Below are positions 1 to 13,200 of a DNA stretch of 64,000 bases, piece after piece (the stretch's first letter is position 1; each line of letters starts with the position of its first letter). Position numbers and translations under genes: made by a program. Source of the DNA: Cervus elaphus (Eukaryota > Chordata > Mammalia > Artiodactyla > Cervidae); NCBI RefSeq assembly GCF_910594005.1, contig NC_057827.1:6076001-6140000 (forward strand), given 5' to 3'. The notes under the pieces are model-generated. The model saw only the letters and a list, made by a program, of their open reading frames with translations, was not told where the DNA came from and ran no database searches.

Positions 1-690
1 ATAAAAATTTCAAACAAATGGTAGGTGTTTTAAGAAATATTTCTAATAATAGAAATGATATCAGTGAGTAGTATGTTTTCTTAGACATGGTAATTTCTAC
101 CTACTACTTAACATTTTTATTGTAAGATTTACCCTATCTGGACACTGGCTTTGAATTTTAAATAGACTGAGCGGTTTTTCTGACCAAGACAGTGAATTGT
201 GGCCCTAAGTGATGTCAAAGTAACAATACAAATATTCCCTCCCTCAAAATTGCTGAAGTCACAAAGAAGAAACTTATGAAAGTCTTGTTACAGAATAATA
301 TTTTTGTTGTCTAAGATTATAACATGGCAGGTTTTGGAAAGATGGTTTTTTTGATATTGGAAATATTTCTAATATAGGAAAGATAAATTTTTCTAATATT
401 ATTCCTTTATTAGAATGAAACATTAATGGTTCACTGGAGGCCTTGGTGTCATTATGACTTTTCTCTCACCAAAGCCTATAATAAAAATTGGCATCTAATA
501 GGTTTTTGATAGTAATTTTTGTTACACTATTGTCTTAATTATTGGTAAGTACAAAAAGTGGCCTTATAGGCAAAATTTGGCTTTCAGTTTAACATTTATT
601 TTCTGATTATTTTTTTTTTGTAAGGATTCAGTTAAGCAGTAAGAAAATTTATTGTGCCAGCCAGAATCTAAGATCAGGGAATTGTGTAGT
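1..690. other. AT-rich non-coding stretch
   Basis: No gene or recognisable repeat is seen. The stretch is AT-rich with only scattered short homopolymer runs, and it probably belongs to an intron or intergenic part of the snoRNA host locus (inference). Confidence 0.5.
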
Positions 691-699
691 ACAGTTTCC

Positions 700-820
700 C
701 GCTGCCCCTGGCTGCGCCTTGTATCTTATGGGATCTTAGTTCCCAGACCAGAGATTGAACCCAGGCCCTCAGTAGTGAAGTGTGGACTCCCAAGTGCTGG
801 ACTGCCAGGGAATTCCCTGG
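700..820 (-). mobile_element. CHR-type tRNA-derived SINE, partial
   Basis: Read on the minus strand the segment begins with GGGAATTCCCTGG at 808-820 and runs through a tRNA-like body to a 'ggaactaagatcc'-type motif, the signature of the CHR SINEs of whales and ruminants. It is diverged and has no clear tail. A 62-codon open frame across it is incidental. Confidence 0.7.
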
Positions 821-979
821 GTAATACTGTACTATCTTAAGCTCACTTATGTGAGAGTTCCAAATTCTGATTTGGGGCTTTGGTGAAGAGAAAAGTGTGT
901 ATCTCTTACTGAATGCCTTTACCTGTTTCAGTCTAGCTCACTGGAGAATAAAACTTCTGTGTTTAAAAAAAAAAAGCCT

Positions 980-1190
980 TTTTTTTAAGATCTGTTATTT
1001 ATGGCTGCACTGGGTCTTTGGTGCTGTGCCTGGGCTTTCTCCAGTTGTGGCGAGCAGGGGCTGCTCTTGTGGTGCTTGGGCTTCTCATTGCAGTGGTTTC
1101 CCTTATTGCAGAGCACAGGCTTTAGGTGTGTGAAGGCTGGAATTGCCCCTCATGAGCTCTAGAGCACTGTCTCAGTAGCTGTGGTACAAC
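980..1190 (-). mobile_element. CHR/ART-type SINE, minus strand
   Basis: A T-rich left edge (the reversed poly-A tail) is followed by the 'ggctgcactgggtctttg' body and the 'ttgtggcgagcaggggctgc' motif typical of cetartiodactyl tRNA-derived SINEs. It is moderately diverged. The 78-codon open frame that crosses it is not a gene. Confidence 0.7.
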
Positions 1191-1194
1191 AGAG

Positions 1195-2170
1195 TTTATT
1201 TATTAGTGGCTAACAGAGTAACTTGAACACATAAAGATATGTGAAAATGCATCTGTTATATTTAGGTTAGCAGAATATATTGATTATTCTCTTGGTTTTT
1301 ATAATGTGCCATAAACATCATCCTACAACTCATTGTAAAAGAAAAGACTTTGAATAGTTGTTTTTAAAATTGCAAACACGTGTACAGATAATTCAAAGAA
1401 AATAGTGGCAAATAAGCAGGAAATAATTCATAAACATTCTTTTAAAATCATTGAATAATGTATATTTAACTATCAGTTTTACAGAGATTTGAAACATGAT
1501 GTCAACTTGAAGGTGATTGGCTGTCATTCATGGACATGAATGGAGCCTAAGAAAGATGGACAAGGATTTCATCCAGAAACTTAGAATCTTTTTTGCACAA
1601 TAGCTACTGTGTTATATAGATGGCTGTTTTGGAGCTGCTTTTCATACTGAAACTTCTAACTGGTCCCCTAACTGCCAGCTTCAGATTCTCTAATTTATCT
1701 GTTGGCCAGAACAATCTTTGAGAAAGATGATGAAACCACATCGTGTTCTTCATAAATCTGCAATTGACATGTTTCAGAAGTTTTAGAAATAAGCAATAAT
1801 CGGAGAAGAGGACAAAGATTTCTATAAACTGATAATATTTTGAGTATTTTTTGCCTCTGTGAAAGTTGGAAATTTTCCACTTCTAGTTACTGAACATTTG
1901 GATTCATAAATTTCAAACTCCTTTTCTCTTACCCTTTGGTCCACAAGAATCTCAAGATATTTTGCACAGCAAGATACAGTGTGCAACTCAGGATGGATAT
2001 AGGGTAGTTGTGCAAACTTTTTTTTTTTTAACATAGATGAGCAGATTTTTCTGGAGTATCTGAGCAGTTTTACTTATGGACTGATAAGGAATTCTACACC
2101 TCTTGCCAATTTAAAGCATCTTTGGCCAGGGCACGTCTGTATAGACACTTTCTAGATCTTTAACTCTGTA
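1195..2170. other. Unassigned sequence with minus-strand frames
   Basis: Two minus-strand open frames (1,695-1,880 and 1,822-2,034) overlap in different registers, which could mean a decayed retrocopy. I recognise no protein family in either. Otherwise nothing is seen. Confidence 0.3.
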
Positions 2171-2258
2171 TTTTTTTTTTCATTTATTTTTATTAGTTGG
2201 AGGCTATTTACTTTACAATATTGTAGTGGTTTTTGTCATACATTGACATGAATCAGCT
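2171..2258 (-). mobile_element. L1-BT 3' end fragment
   Basis: A T-run followed by 'attagttggaggcta', 'tttacaatattgtagtgg' and 'cattgacatgaatcagc' is the reversed 3' terminus of the ruminant L1 (L1-BT). The same terminus recurs at 15,113 and 18,571. Only about 90 bp is present, as is typical of a severely 5'-truncated insertion. Confidence 0.8.
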
Positions 2259-5200
2259 TGATTTGCCTGATCCAACACCATCAGGACAGCAACTCTCATT
2301 CCAGATTTCTCTTCAAGATTCAAGTATGTGAAGGATGTCTACTGAATTGAAAATTATTTCAACTGGGTAAAACTTCAAGTATTGGCTAGTCTGCACAATC
2401 TGAAGTACACGTAAGCTAACCCTATAGGAATATGAGACTAGGAAGGGAAGGACAGTGCTTCTTGATTTCAGTTAGAAGCTTTACCATCTACAGAATTATA
2501 GACAAAATAAGTTTAATACTGGCCTGAACTTCATCTTGGTTCTGAAATATTTATATTTCATTAGCAGTCTTTGGATTGGTGAGGAAGAGTAATTTCCTTG
2601 CTGTGGATTATCACAGTTACCAGTGAAACCCCTATATATATGGCATTTGTGTACATTTATGATAAACAAATCTTACTTGGATTTTAAAGCAACTCTAAAT
2701 CTAATTCCATTAATTAATTTGACATTTGTAGCTTATGAATGTTTTTAAATACTTAGGAAAATTGTGTTTGGGTAATGATATTGAGATATAAAATACTTTG
2801 AATGATGAATTGTTCATTGAATGTTAGGAGATGAAGAGAATGAAATTCAGCATGTAAGAGCTTATTGTATTCTTTCTTTACTTAATCTTTTGGAATCTAA
2901 TATTCAAGTACATAGGTCTACATTTATAATCATCACTATATTATTTTTATATAAGATAATGCAGCTTGTTTCCTAAAGTTTCTAAAAATATGTGGTAAAA
3001 TTGTCTTCTGGAAAAGACTTAGAAAGGGATTCTGAGGACATTTTGTAAGCTGTATAGAATTCTGTATTTATGGCAGGCAAAAAGAGAAAGACACGAAAAT
3101 GTCTAATATTACTATATCATAAAAGCAAAGGAAGGCACAGTTATTGTTTATATGCATTTTAAAAATACTGTGTATGACATAACCAAATATAATTGCTTCG
3201 TGACATTTCTCAGTGTGTTGCAAATATTAACAGTTTGTTAATATATATAGAAGAATTATTTTTAATACATGATTATAGAAATAAGGATTGTTAGAATACC
3301 TCTGAATGATGTATACATTTGAAATCATTTGATTGGATTATTGCAATGGCTTTTTGGGGTGAGAGAGATTGTTCTGTATTCAACTGTCACCTAAGAAATT
3401 CTGTTAAGGGTGCTCTATCTGGATGTCGACATTATCCTGTAAATGGCTTTTGTGTTACAGGTTTTTATGGTATGAGATTGCCTTATCATGATGGAATTTT
3501 TGCACAAGAGAAGAGCCTCTCAACGGTTACATAATCAGGGTTGAGTGGGTTTTTTTTTTTTTTTTTTTTTTTTATAGCTTTCTACATGATAGAAAAAGTA
3601 CTGTGCTTTACCATCCTATCATGCATAGAGATGGCTGACATTTTGGGCATTTCAGTTACTAGAATATCATGTTGGTTACTGAGGAGTTTCGAGACCACTT
3701 TGTGTTAGGCAAATAAAAGCTTAATTTAGGAGACAGAGAATAGGGAGTTTTGGAAGATTGTGTGTGTATATGCATAGGCATGAAGAGCTTAAACAGCATC
3801 TAGACTTTGCTCCATGATCAGATGTTGGGAATCTAAATATATTTGATAAATATTCTAACTGCCCATCAGCATTAGTTCATTTCTGGTAGAAGTTGTTAAA
3901 CGGTTTGTTATAAGCGATGTTAAATTTTTTGTCTAACTTGTGATTGTGTATATCATTGTAAATGCATATCAGCCAAATAGGGTAGAAATACTTTTGTTTT
4001 TGCCAAAAGAAGTGTTCTCTCCAGCCTCTCAGTATGGTCATTGGACCGTTAGACACAACTTTTAGGTTGTGAGAAATACATGGTGTGGAGTATCCAATGT
4101 AAATATATCATTTTATGACAGGATTCATCATGGTCGAAACATCACTGGACTGCTTTTATGCTTTTCAGATATATTTGTATAGAAAAGAACACAACCCTTT
4201 ATATAACTTAGAGAAATCTTCACATTTGGTAAAACAGCATAGGTTAGAAAAGTTTTCATTTGCCAGTGGCATTTGACTTTTAATGAAAATAGTGAATTGT
4301 TTTAAAGTACTTACTTACAGTTATATAGACATTATGTAAGTTTTTATGGGTGATGTTAGTGATAGTATGTATATCAGACCTGAGTTCATTAAATAGTTGG
4401 TTGATCAAAGGAATGTTTTTATATTATGTATATATAATAGCATTGTTATATGTTTTTAGGCATGTGAGCTATAATTTATGCATGTTTTATAAAATATTAA
4501 CTATGCAGAGAGTGAAAATTTTGCCTAGTTTTCAGACTATCTGAGTAAATAATTGGGCAGTTAAGGGATGTTTTTAGATGGTGGTTAATAAAATAGAATA
4601 TGTAGTCATTTGCTCTAAACATTTAGTCCTCGATTTGCAAGGATGTTTTTACATACATCTCTATGTAGACATATAAACACATATGAATACATGCACATAT
4701 GTGTGTATAATACTAGTGATACTGAAAGTAATAGAATGGAAATATTTTGGGGGCCAGTTATCATTTGGCTTTAGTCTTAGGTTCTTTGGGTTGTTAGAGG
4801 ACAGATGATATAGCAAGCTTTAGTTTATGAGCTTTATTTATTGCTGGAGAATATTGTGCCGCTGCTAGATATGTGGTAGACAAGTGTTAGTTTTTTAAAA
4901 TGATGTCTACATAGGATTTGCCTGGTAGGCATGTATTTTGTGAGAACCAAACTGATAGACAAAAGTAAAAACACTATTTTGACAAATTGAATTGCTAAAC
5001 TACTTGTATTTGGGATATACTTGGTTGCTAGGGATTGATTTGTTACTTTGCTTTCTATATTGCAGATACATGCTATTTCATAAAATATTTTTAACTTCTG
5101 TCAATAATTTTGGAATACCTTTTCATTGAAACGTTAAAGTTACGGTCATTGTTTGATCTTAAAGTAGAGTGAGCATCTTGATGAATTAGGCTAGAATTTT

Positions 5201-5444
5201 GAGTTTTATTATTATTTATAAATAATGTTTATTATTTTTTATTATTATTCTTGAGGTTTTTCTCATTAGACATTATTTGTTAAGAGTGTAGAAATCATCA
5301 TTCATATTTTTAAATACATAGACTTGTATATTTTTTCTTTCCATCTAAATTTCGAGTTTTAAATATTGGAACAGAGTAAGGACACATTCTACACTTGTCT
5401 AACAGGCAAGCTCTTCTTTAATAAGTTCCTATGTGTTCTAAAAC
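2259..5444. other. AT-rich non-coding stretch
   Basis: No gene or confident repeat is seen. A run of about 24 T lies at 3,550-3,573. Weak echoes of the 450-bp motif seen at 5.9-7.4 kb may be present but could not be established by eye. Confidence 0.4.

Positions 5445-5473
<29 letters not shown>
5445..5473. repeat. (CA)n microsatellite
   Basis: An uninterrupted CA dinucleotide run of about 14 units. It is likely polymorphic in length. A G10 run follows at 5,569-5,578. Confidence 0.95.
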
Positions 5474-5477
<4 letters not shown>

Positions 5478-5939
5478 TCAATATATTAATGTTAAACTAA
5501 TGGTGAAAAATATATATTATGAATAGAAGTGTTGCATGACCATTATGTGCTTATACCTAGTCTGTATTGGGGGGGGGGACAGTATTATTAGGTGGTTGTG
5601 TGCCTGTGATCAGATTTTTGTTTTTTATACCATGTAATGTTAGATGTTCAGAAATTTCTGTCATGGTTTTGAATATATATTTACCTAAAAGTCATAGCAC
5701 ATAAGCTTTATGCTTGTAGAAATGTAATGGTACATTAAGTCTCACTGTTCTTGAGTGACTTTTAGAATGCTGTGTATGCAGTTAAAAACATGTGTTCTTT
5801 CTAGATACAGACATTTCTTATATAATTTTACCTCTAATTGTGGGACATGTAGGTGTAACATATTTTCCCAGATGTGCTAAGGTTCCTGATGCAATTCAGT
5901 TTCCTAAAGAAAATTTTATAGAAATGTTTGTGTTCACTT

Positions 5940-7420
5940 GCTAACATGGCAATAGCCAAAACAATTTTGTAAATAAGGAGCAAGAGTAATATTTAGTTTT
6001 AAACGTGTAATATTTCTAAATATACTGAGAATCTAAAAAGTTTAATTTTATAACTATTTCATTATAAATGTGTTAGTACTATTGTCTTTTAAAATCAACA
6101 TAGCAATGAAGTTGACAAACTGGCCTTTGGAGCTATGCAAAATTTATCATACGTTAGTTTGGTTGCTAAGTGGAAACACTGACAACATTACACATTTATC
6201 CTGTTATCATATAGAAGGAGAATTGGCCGTTGTATCAAGTACGTATATTTAAAACTTACACCATGTAAATTCTTTTGGTATATCTAATTCAAACCAAGAT
6301 TCCTGACATATTTCATTTATATTATTTTTATTAAGAGCAGTTTCAGGTTCACAGAAAAATTGAGAGGAAGGCACAGATTTCCCATGTACCCTCTGCCTGA
6401 ACACTTGCATAATTCCCCCCATTATCAACCTAGTACTTGTGTGAAAATCCACCTCCATTATCAAATCCCCTATGAGAGTTGGACATTTGTTAAAATTGAT
6501 GACCCCACATTGACACAATCACCCAGTGTCAGTAGTTTATACACATTATGATTAACTCTTGCTCTTGTACATTCTTGGGTTTGGAAAAATATATTAATCA
6601 TCATCATATTGTAATGGCCCTAAAAAGCCTCTGTGCTCTAACTACTCACCCTTCTTATATTTTTTGTCTTTAGTTTTTTCTTCTTAACATTCAGATTAAT
6701 AAATGACTTTGTCAAAGAAATTTTATACTACCTCTTGGAACTATATACAGTTCTGTATGTGTTCCCTCAGTTGCATGACAATATTCAAGACAATTTTGTA
6801 AATAGGCAGGTTTTAATATATAGTATACGGTTTTAATTTTTAACATCTAGACTTTCTAGATGTGTAGAGTCTCACAAAGTATAATTTTGTAAATAATTCA
6901 TTGTAAAGTTCCATTGTTTTCTTTAGAAATCTCAGCAGTGAAATTGATGCTGTTGTGGATTTCTTGAGCTGTTTAGGGTTCTGCTTTCTGAACTATGGAA
7001 AAGCAAGAGTTAAAATGGCACTTTTTCATTTTTGGATTCTCATCTAAGAGAAAGTTTTATATTTTAATCATTGTTTAGTCCTTAGATTTTTGTACATTAA
7101 AAAAGTCAAGTAATAATTTGTAGTTGTACTGTTGATAGGGTATTATATATTTTAATCAAAGGAAATGTGTCTTATAAGATTTTATTGCCTTTGAATTATA
7201 CAGTGTTGTACTTAATTGGAATGCATGACAACATACAAGACAACATTGTAAATAGCAGTAAAGGAATCATTAAAAAATCTAGTTTTTCTAGATGCATGGG
7301 ATTTCACTAAGTATAAATTTGTAAATATCTTGTAAAATATCATGAGGTGGCTTCTATGAATGTATTAGCAGTGTAATAACTCATAATTGGCTTTTAGGAC
7401 TGTGTAATATTTTGGTGTTT
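5940..7420. repeat. Decayed tandem repeat, ~450-bp period
   Basis: Three related units start near 5,940, 6,772 and 7,222. Each has a 'tgcatgacaa...caagacaa.attgtaaata' opening, then a 'tttctagatg..' element, then '..tataattttgtaaat', and about 50 bp further a 'cagcagtgaaattg'-like stretch. The last two starts are 450 bp apart. The first pair is 832 bp apart because an old L1 fragment of about 330 bp sits between them. The family is not one I recognise, and similarity between units is clearly degraded. Confidence 0.6.
6338..6665. mobile_element. Old mammalian L1 3'-UTR fragment
   Basis: The phrases 'cacagaaaaattgagagg', 'acatttgttaaaattgatga' and 'cattgacacaatcaccca' match the 3' untranslated region of old L1M-type LINEs. 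It interrupts the 450-bp tandem repeat, so it inserted after or during that duplication. Subfamily and orientation are not fixed by eye. Confidence 0.65.
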
Positions 7421-7423
7421 AGT

Positions 7424-10288
7424 TCAGTTGCTCAGTCATGTCCAACTCTTTGTGATCCCATAGACTCTAGCATGCCAGGCTTCCCTGTCCAATAATAACT
7501 CCTGGAGCTTGCTCAAACTCATGTCCATTGAGTTGGTGATGCCATCCAACAGTCTCATCCTCGATCATCCCTTGCTCCTTCTGCCTTCAATCTTCCCCAG
7601 CATCAGGGTCTTTTCAAATGAGTCAGCTCTTCACATCAGGTGGCCAAAGTATTGGAGTTTCAGCTTTAGCATCTTTCCTTCCAATGAACGTTCAGGACTG
7701 ATTTCCTTTAGGCTGGATTGGTTGAATCTCCTTGGAGTCCAAGGGACTCTTCAAGAGTCTCCTCCAACACCACAGTACTAAAGCATCAATTCTTTGGTCC
7801 TCAGCTTTCTTTATAGTCCAACTCTCACATCCATACATGACTACTGGAAAAACCATAGCTTTGACTAGAAAGGACTTTTGTTGGCCAAGTAATGTCTTTG
7901 CTTTTTAATATGCTGTCTTGGTTGGTCATAACTTTTCTTCCAAGGAGCAAGCGTCTTTTAACTTCATGACTGCAGTCACCATCTGCAGTGAATTTGGAGC
8001 CCGAAAAAGTAAACTCTCCTTGTTTCCATTGTTTCCCCATCTATGCCATGAAGTGATGGGACCAGATGCCATGATCGTAGTTTTCTGAATGTTCAGTTTA
8101 AAGCAAACTTTTTCACTCTCCTCTTAAACATTCATCAAAAGGCTCTTTAGTTCTTCTTTCCTTTCTGCCATAAGGGTGGTGTCATCTGCATATCTGAGGT
8201 TATTGATGTTTCTCCCAGCAGTCTTGATTCCAGCTTGTGCTTCATCCAGCCTGGCATTTCTCATGATGTACTCCACATGTAAGTTAAATAAGCAGAGTGA
8301 CAATATACTGCCTTGACGTACTCCTTTCCCGATTTGGAACCAGTCTGTCATTCCATGCCCAGTTCTAACTGTTGCTTCTTGACCTGCATACAGATTTCTC
8401 AGGAGGTAGGTAGGTCAGGTCATCTGGTATTCCCGTCTTTTGAAGAATTTGACATAGTCAGTAAAGCAGAAATAGATGTTTTTCTGGAACTCTCTTGCTT
8501 TTTCAATGATCCAACAGATGTCAGTAATTTGATCTGTGGTTCCTCTGCCTTTTCTAAATCTAGCTTGAACATCTGGAACTTCACGGTTCACATACTGTTA
8601 AACTAGGTGTCTCTTTGCTCCCTACTTTTGCATTCCAGTCCCCTATAATGAAAAGGACATCTTTTTTGGGTGTTAGTTCTAAAAGGTCTTCATAGAACTA
8701 TTCAGCTTCAGCTTCTTCAGCATTACTGGTGGGGCATAGAGTTAGATTAGTGTGATATTGAATGGTTTGCCTTGGAAATGAACAGAGATCATTCTGTCAT
8801 TTTTGAGATTGCAACCAAGTACTGCATTTCTGACTCTCTTATTAACTATGAGGGCTACTCCCATTTCTTTTAAGGGATTCTTAATGACAGTAGTAGATAC
8901 AGTCTTCATCTGAATTAAATCACTATTACAGTCCATTTTAGTTCACTGATTGCTAAAATGTCCATGTTCACTGTTGCCATCTCCTATTTGACCACTTCCA
9001 ATTTGCCTTGATTCATGGACCTAACATTCCAGGTTCCTGTGCAATACTGCTCTTTACAGCTTCGGACTCTACTTCCATCACCAGTCACATCCACAACTCG
9101 GTGGTGGTTTTGCTTTGGCTCTGTCTCTTCATTCTTTTTTGAGCTTTTTCTCCACTGATCTCTAGTAGCATATTGGGGACCTACTGACCTGGGGAGTTAA
9201 TCATTTTGTGATGAACACAAAATAAACACAAGAAAGTGTTTTGGGGGTTCTCAAGGCAAGACTGAAGTGGTTTGCAATTTCCTTCTCCAGTGGAGCACGT
9301 TTTTCTATAACTCTCCACCATGACCCGTTTATGTTGGGTGGCCCTATACAGCATGGCTCGTAGTTTCATTGAGTTAGACAAGGCTGTGGTCCATGTGATT
9401 AGTTTTCTATGATTGTGGTTTTCATTCTGCTTGCCCTCTGATGGAGAAGGATAAGAGGGTTATGGAGTTTCCTGATGGGAGAGACTGACTGAGGGGGAAA
9501 CTGGGTCTTGTTCTGATGGGCTGGGCCATACCCAGTACATCTTTAATCCAATTTCCTGTTGATGGGTAGGGCTGTGTTGTTTGACCTGAGGCCAAACCAT
9601 GGTGGAGGCAATGAAGATAATGGCGACCTCCTTCAGAAGGTCCTGTGCACACACTGGTTTGCTCAGTGCCCCGACCCTGCAGCAAGCCGCCACCAACCCA
9701 GGCATCCGCTGGAGATGACTGGGCACTCACCAGCAAGTCTGAGTCAGTCTCTTCTGGGGCCACTGCTCTTTCTCTTGGGTCCCGGTGCACACAAGGTTTT
9801 CTTTGTGCCCTCCAAGAGTCTGTTTCCCCAGTTTTGTGTAAGTTCTGGTGGCTCTATTGTGGGGTTAATAGTGACCTCTTCCAGGAATGCTTATGCTATA
9901 CCCAGGTCTGCTGCATCCAGAACCCCTGCCCCAGCAGCAGGCCCCTGATGATCCATTCCTCCACTGGAGACACACTCAAAGGCAGGTCTAGCTCAGACTC
10001 TGTGGCATCCCTGGTGAGCCCAAGGTTTTGTTTGAGCCCTTCCAGCATCTGGCGGGTATGGGGTTTGATTCTAAATGTGATTTTGCCCCTCCAGCCATCT
10101 TGCTGGGGCTTCTTCTTTGCCCTTGGATGTGGAGTATTCTTTTTTGGTGGGATCCTTCATTCTCCTGTCAACAATTGTCCAGCAGCAAGTTGTAATTTTG
10201 GAGTTCAGAGGAGAAGATGAGCGCCTGACCTTCTGCTCTTCCATCTTGCAGTGAGTTTTTGGGCATAGTGATGTGTAGATTGTCTCCA
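7424..10288 (-). mobile_element. BovB LINE (RTE), internally deleted, with 5' region
   Basis: BovB is a non-LTR retrotransposon with one ORF carrying an apurinic-type endonuclease followed by reverse transcriptase. The 3' end is at 7,424 ('cagttgctcagtcatgtcc' reversed). Minus-strand frames at 7,825-8,040 and 8,124-8,351 give the RT C-terminal part, including the catalytic YADD motif (LRYADDTTLM). Near 8,600 the sequence jumps from RT directly to endonuclease (frame 8,742-8,936), so roughly 1 kb is missing. From about 9,200 to 10,288 the GC-richer 5' region is retained, which is unusual because most copies are 5'-truncated. Frames of 129 and 191 codons on the + strand here are antisense to the 5' region, not genes. 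Confidence 0.9.
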
Positions 10289-13200
10289 TGTCTGCAGATT
10301 GTTAGATTCTCATAGGAAAAGATTAGATTGCATACTTTTAACAAAGAAAAATGACCAAAGGATTTTATTTTTATCGTTAGGAAGAAAGGAAGACATTAAA
10401 AGGAAATTGTCATTTAAGTCCTAGCTATTTTCATAGCTAACATAAAGTAATGGTTATTTTGCTGTACTATATAAATGTACTGGTTGAAAATTTATATGCA
10501 TATACAAATATACTGTAAATGTATATACACATACATATGTAACATTATTTTTAGGGATATAGATAGGATAATTTCTTTTTAAACATCTATTCATTGCTTT
10601 ACTTTTTTTCTTTTTGGAAAAAAATGGAAATTGAATTTCAGTTATAAGCTTAAATGTGTAGAAACCTGTTTCATTTATATCTAAATGTTAATTTTTATAT
10701 AAAATGTTTAAGTGGCTATGTATTTTTTTAATGTTTCCATATATACTTCTGTCGGAACAGAATTTCTGTGATTTTGAGTTTGTTTTTTTTTTTTCTGAGA
10801 GCTTTTGAAAATTTTCTGGTGGGTAGTTAAATTTGTATATTATAATCAGTAACTAATGTCAGGAGTATTCTCAGTTGCCTATAATGTAAATAATGAAAAT
10901 TTGTTAGAAGTATCATTAGTATATCTTACTTTGTGTAGCAGTTTGGCAATGACAATCAAAATTTGAATATGTAAAACTTTTGAAATGATAAAATGCTGAT
11001 GGGATTTTACCTATTACTGTTCTCAAATTCATGAAGAAAATATGTTAGAGATTGTAACATAATTTGAATGTCTGAAATATGCATCATTAAAAGAATTGTA
11101 ATGATAGCTTATTTGTATGACTGTCATTCAAACACTGAAAAAATATTCTGATGTTGAAGAACGTTCTAAGTTGATTCTTTCAATTGTCATTTCTGAACAG
11201 ATAATAGCTAAATGTGTATGCTGAGGTGTGTCCATATGCCTCTTTTTTCTATTTGAAATATTAATGGTTAGTATTCCTAGGGAATGGGTTTATTCTGACA
11301 TGATGATAGAGTTAAGTAATGCTTACTCAGTAGTGTTAAGTATAATGGTGATTGTTTTAGCATTCTTTTTGAAACTTTTGCACATGTGTAAGTTCAGTAC
11401 TAAAACATGTTGCTACAGGACAATGTTAAAATACAAATGTGGATTATGGAATAGAAAGTTGTCTGGAAAATCATAGCAAAAATTTAACATTATTATATAA
11501 ATATACCAGGAAAAAAGGAACAGCTGCTATTTACTGCCTTTAAAATTTTAAATGTATTTCAAAAGCAACATCTAACAAACGAAGGACCTTGAAAGATACA
11601 GCCAATTTGTGCTTGTCTTCATCGTTACCTGTTGACATTTTGGGAGTGTTGGGCTGTTAAATCCAGCTTTGGATTCCCAGTGACTGTTACGCATAGCTTT
11701 TGAGTGATCATGAAGAGCATGGACTTAGATACTAGTGCGGCAGAGAGTTTTAAACAGTGAAACAAAGAGTATTTGATTACCCTCGGAAAGGAGGGAGAAG
11801 ATGGGATTTGAGGTAGGTGCTATACAATTATATTTGGGTTGACAAACACATGAATGATAAAAGTAGTCATGGAAAGTTTCTATAAAGGGTAATTTTATAA
11901 GACGGTGCCATATTTGTGGCATATTGTTGAAAGTCTCTTGGAATAGCTTGGGAATTACTCTTAATTAATGGGCCTAATTGGAGAATGGATTATTTTCTTT
12001 TACAGTAGTTTGAGTCTGTCGAATGGGTTGATCATAGGTCTTTATGGCTTTTTAGATTATTCAGAATTGGTATGAAAAATTTCAGTAGTCTCAACATTCA
12101 TACTGAAAGTACTCTGAGAAGGTGTAAAGTAGAAAAAAAAAAAAAAAACAACAACAAATTCTGTTTGGGCCAGTCATGTTTGCTAGTTTTTTAGTTTGCA
12201 TTCACTATTCCTGTCACTTCTAAAGTTATCATAATTAGTGTCTCCTGGAGTTTTATTTTTATCTGACCTTGGCTTTATTGTATACTTGCTTCTCAGGTAA
12301 ATATGGTGAAAGAAAACATACAGATAATCTGAGGATATCTGACCTCATCAGGAACATTCTTCCTATGGAGTTCCTTAATTTGTAAGTCTCAACTGTAAAC
12401 CACTAGTAAGAAGGTTCTGGATCAAGAAATGCTTTATTTTGGCTAGACTCAGGAAAATAGCACTGGTGCAGACTTTGTGCACTTTGGAATTATCAGATAT
12501 TCCTGAGAATCAGTAAGTAAGACAGTTATTTAAAAATATAATTGCATTAAAGATGGAGTCAATGAATAATGTAGGCGATGGCCTGCCTTCAGTTAATTTA
12601 CTTAACACCAAATATGATAACATAACTAATATTGCAAAACAAATGATGATCAATATTTTACTAATTATAAATTAGGGAATAGACCGGCTATTTTTGCATG
12701 TATAGTTTGGTGGTGTGATAATGGTAGAGGTTCATGGCAGCCTAAGAGAGGTGCTGATACAGAATAATAGTAGTAAAGTCATGTTGGAGAGTTGAATCAG
12801 CTATAGGATTGATTGATTAATGAGGAACTGTTTCTAAGTGTTAGTTCCACATTAGCCTCCACTTACCTGCTGCTTCAGTGTTTGGTCAGAATGCTATGTG
12901 TTTTACCTTATTATGTTCTTTTTCCCTGTAGGGGGGCGGTAGTTTAAGAAAAGATACTTTTGCCGTCTTTGTTTTAGTGTCAGTAATTGTTGTCACCAGA
13001 CCAGTTGCACTATTGCTCATTCCAGTTCTCTCCACTTCCGTCTCTGTGCTTAGGAGAACCCCTTGGCGACAGTGATTGTAAGGGCACTCTGAGTGCTCAT
13101 TTGATTCAAGGCAGGGCACTTTGGTTTGACAGGAACTGGTATTCTGCTTTTCTTAAGTTTGATGGAATTTTGGTGGCAGCTAGTGTTTATTGTTCAGATA

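Noticed and set aside
1695..2034. Two minus-strand frames in adjacent registers, suggestive of a processed pseudogene
   Set aside because: No parent protein recognised, and no clear poly-A tail or target-site duplication. Left as unassigned sequence.
9422..10289. Overlapping open frames of 122-191 codons on both strands
   Set aside because: They lie in the GC-rich 5' region of the BovB copy. The + frames are antisense to the element, and none shows a recognisable domain.
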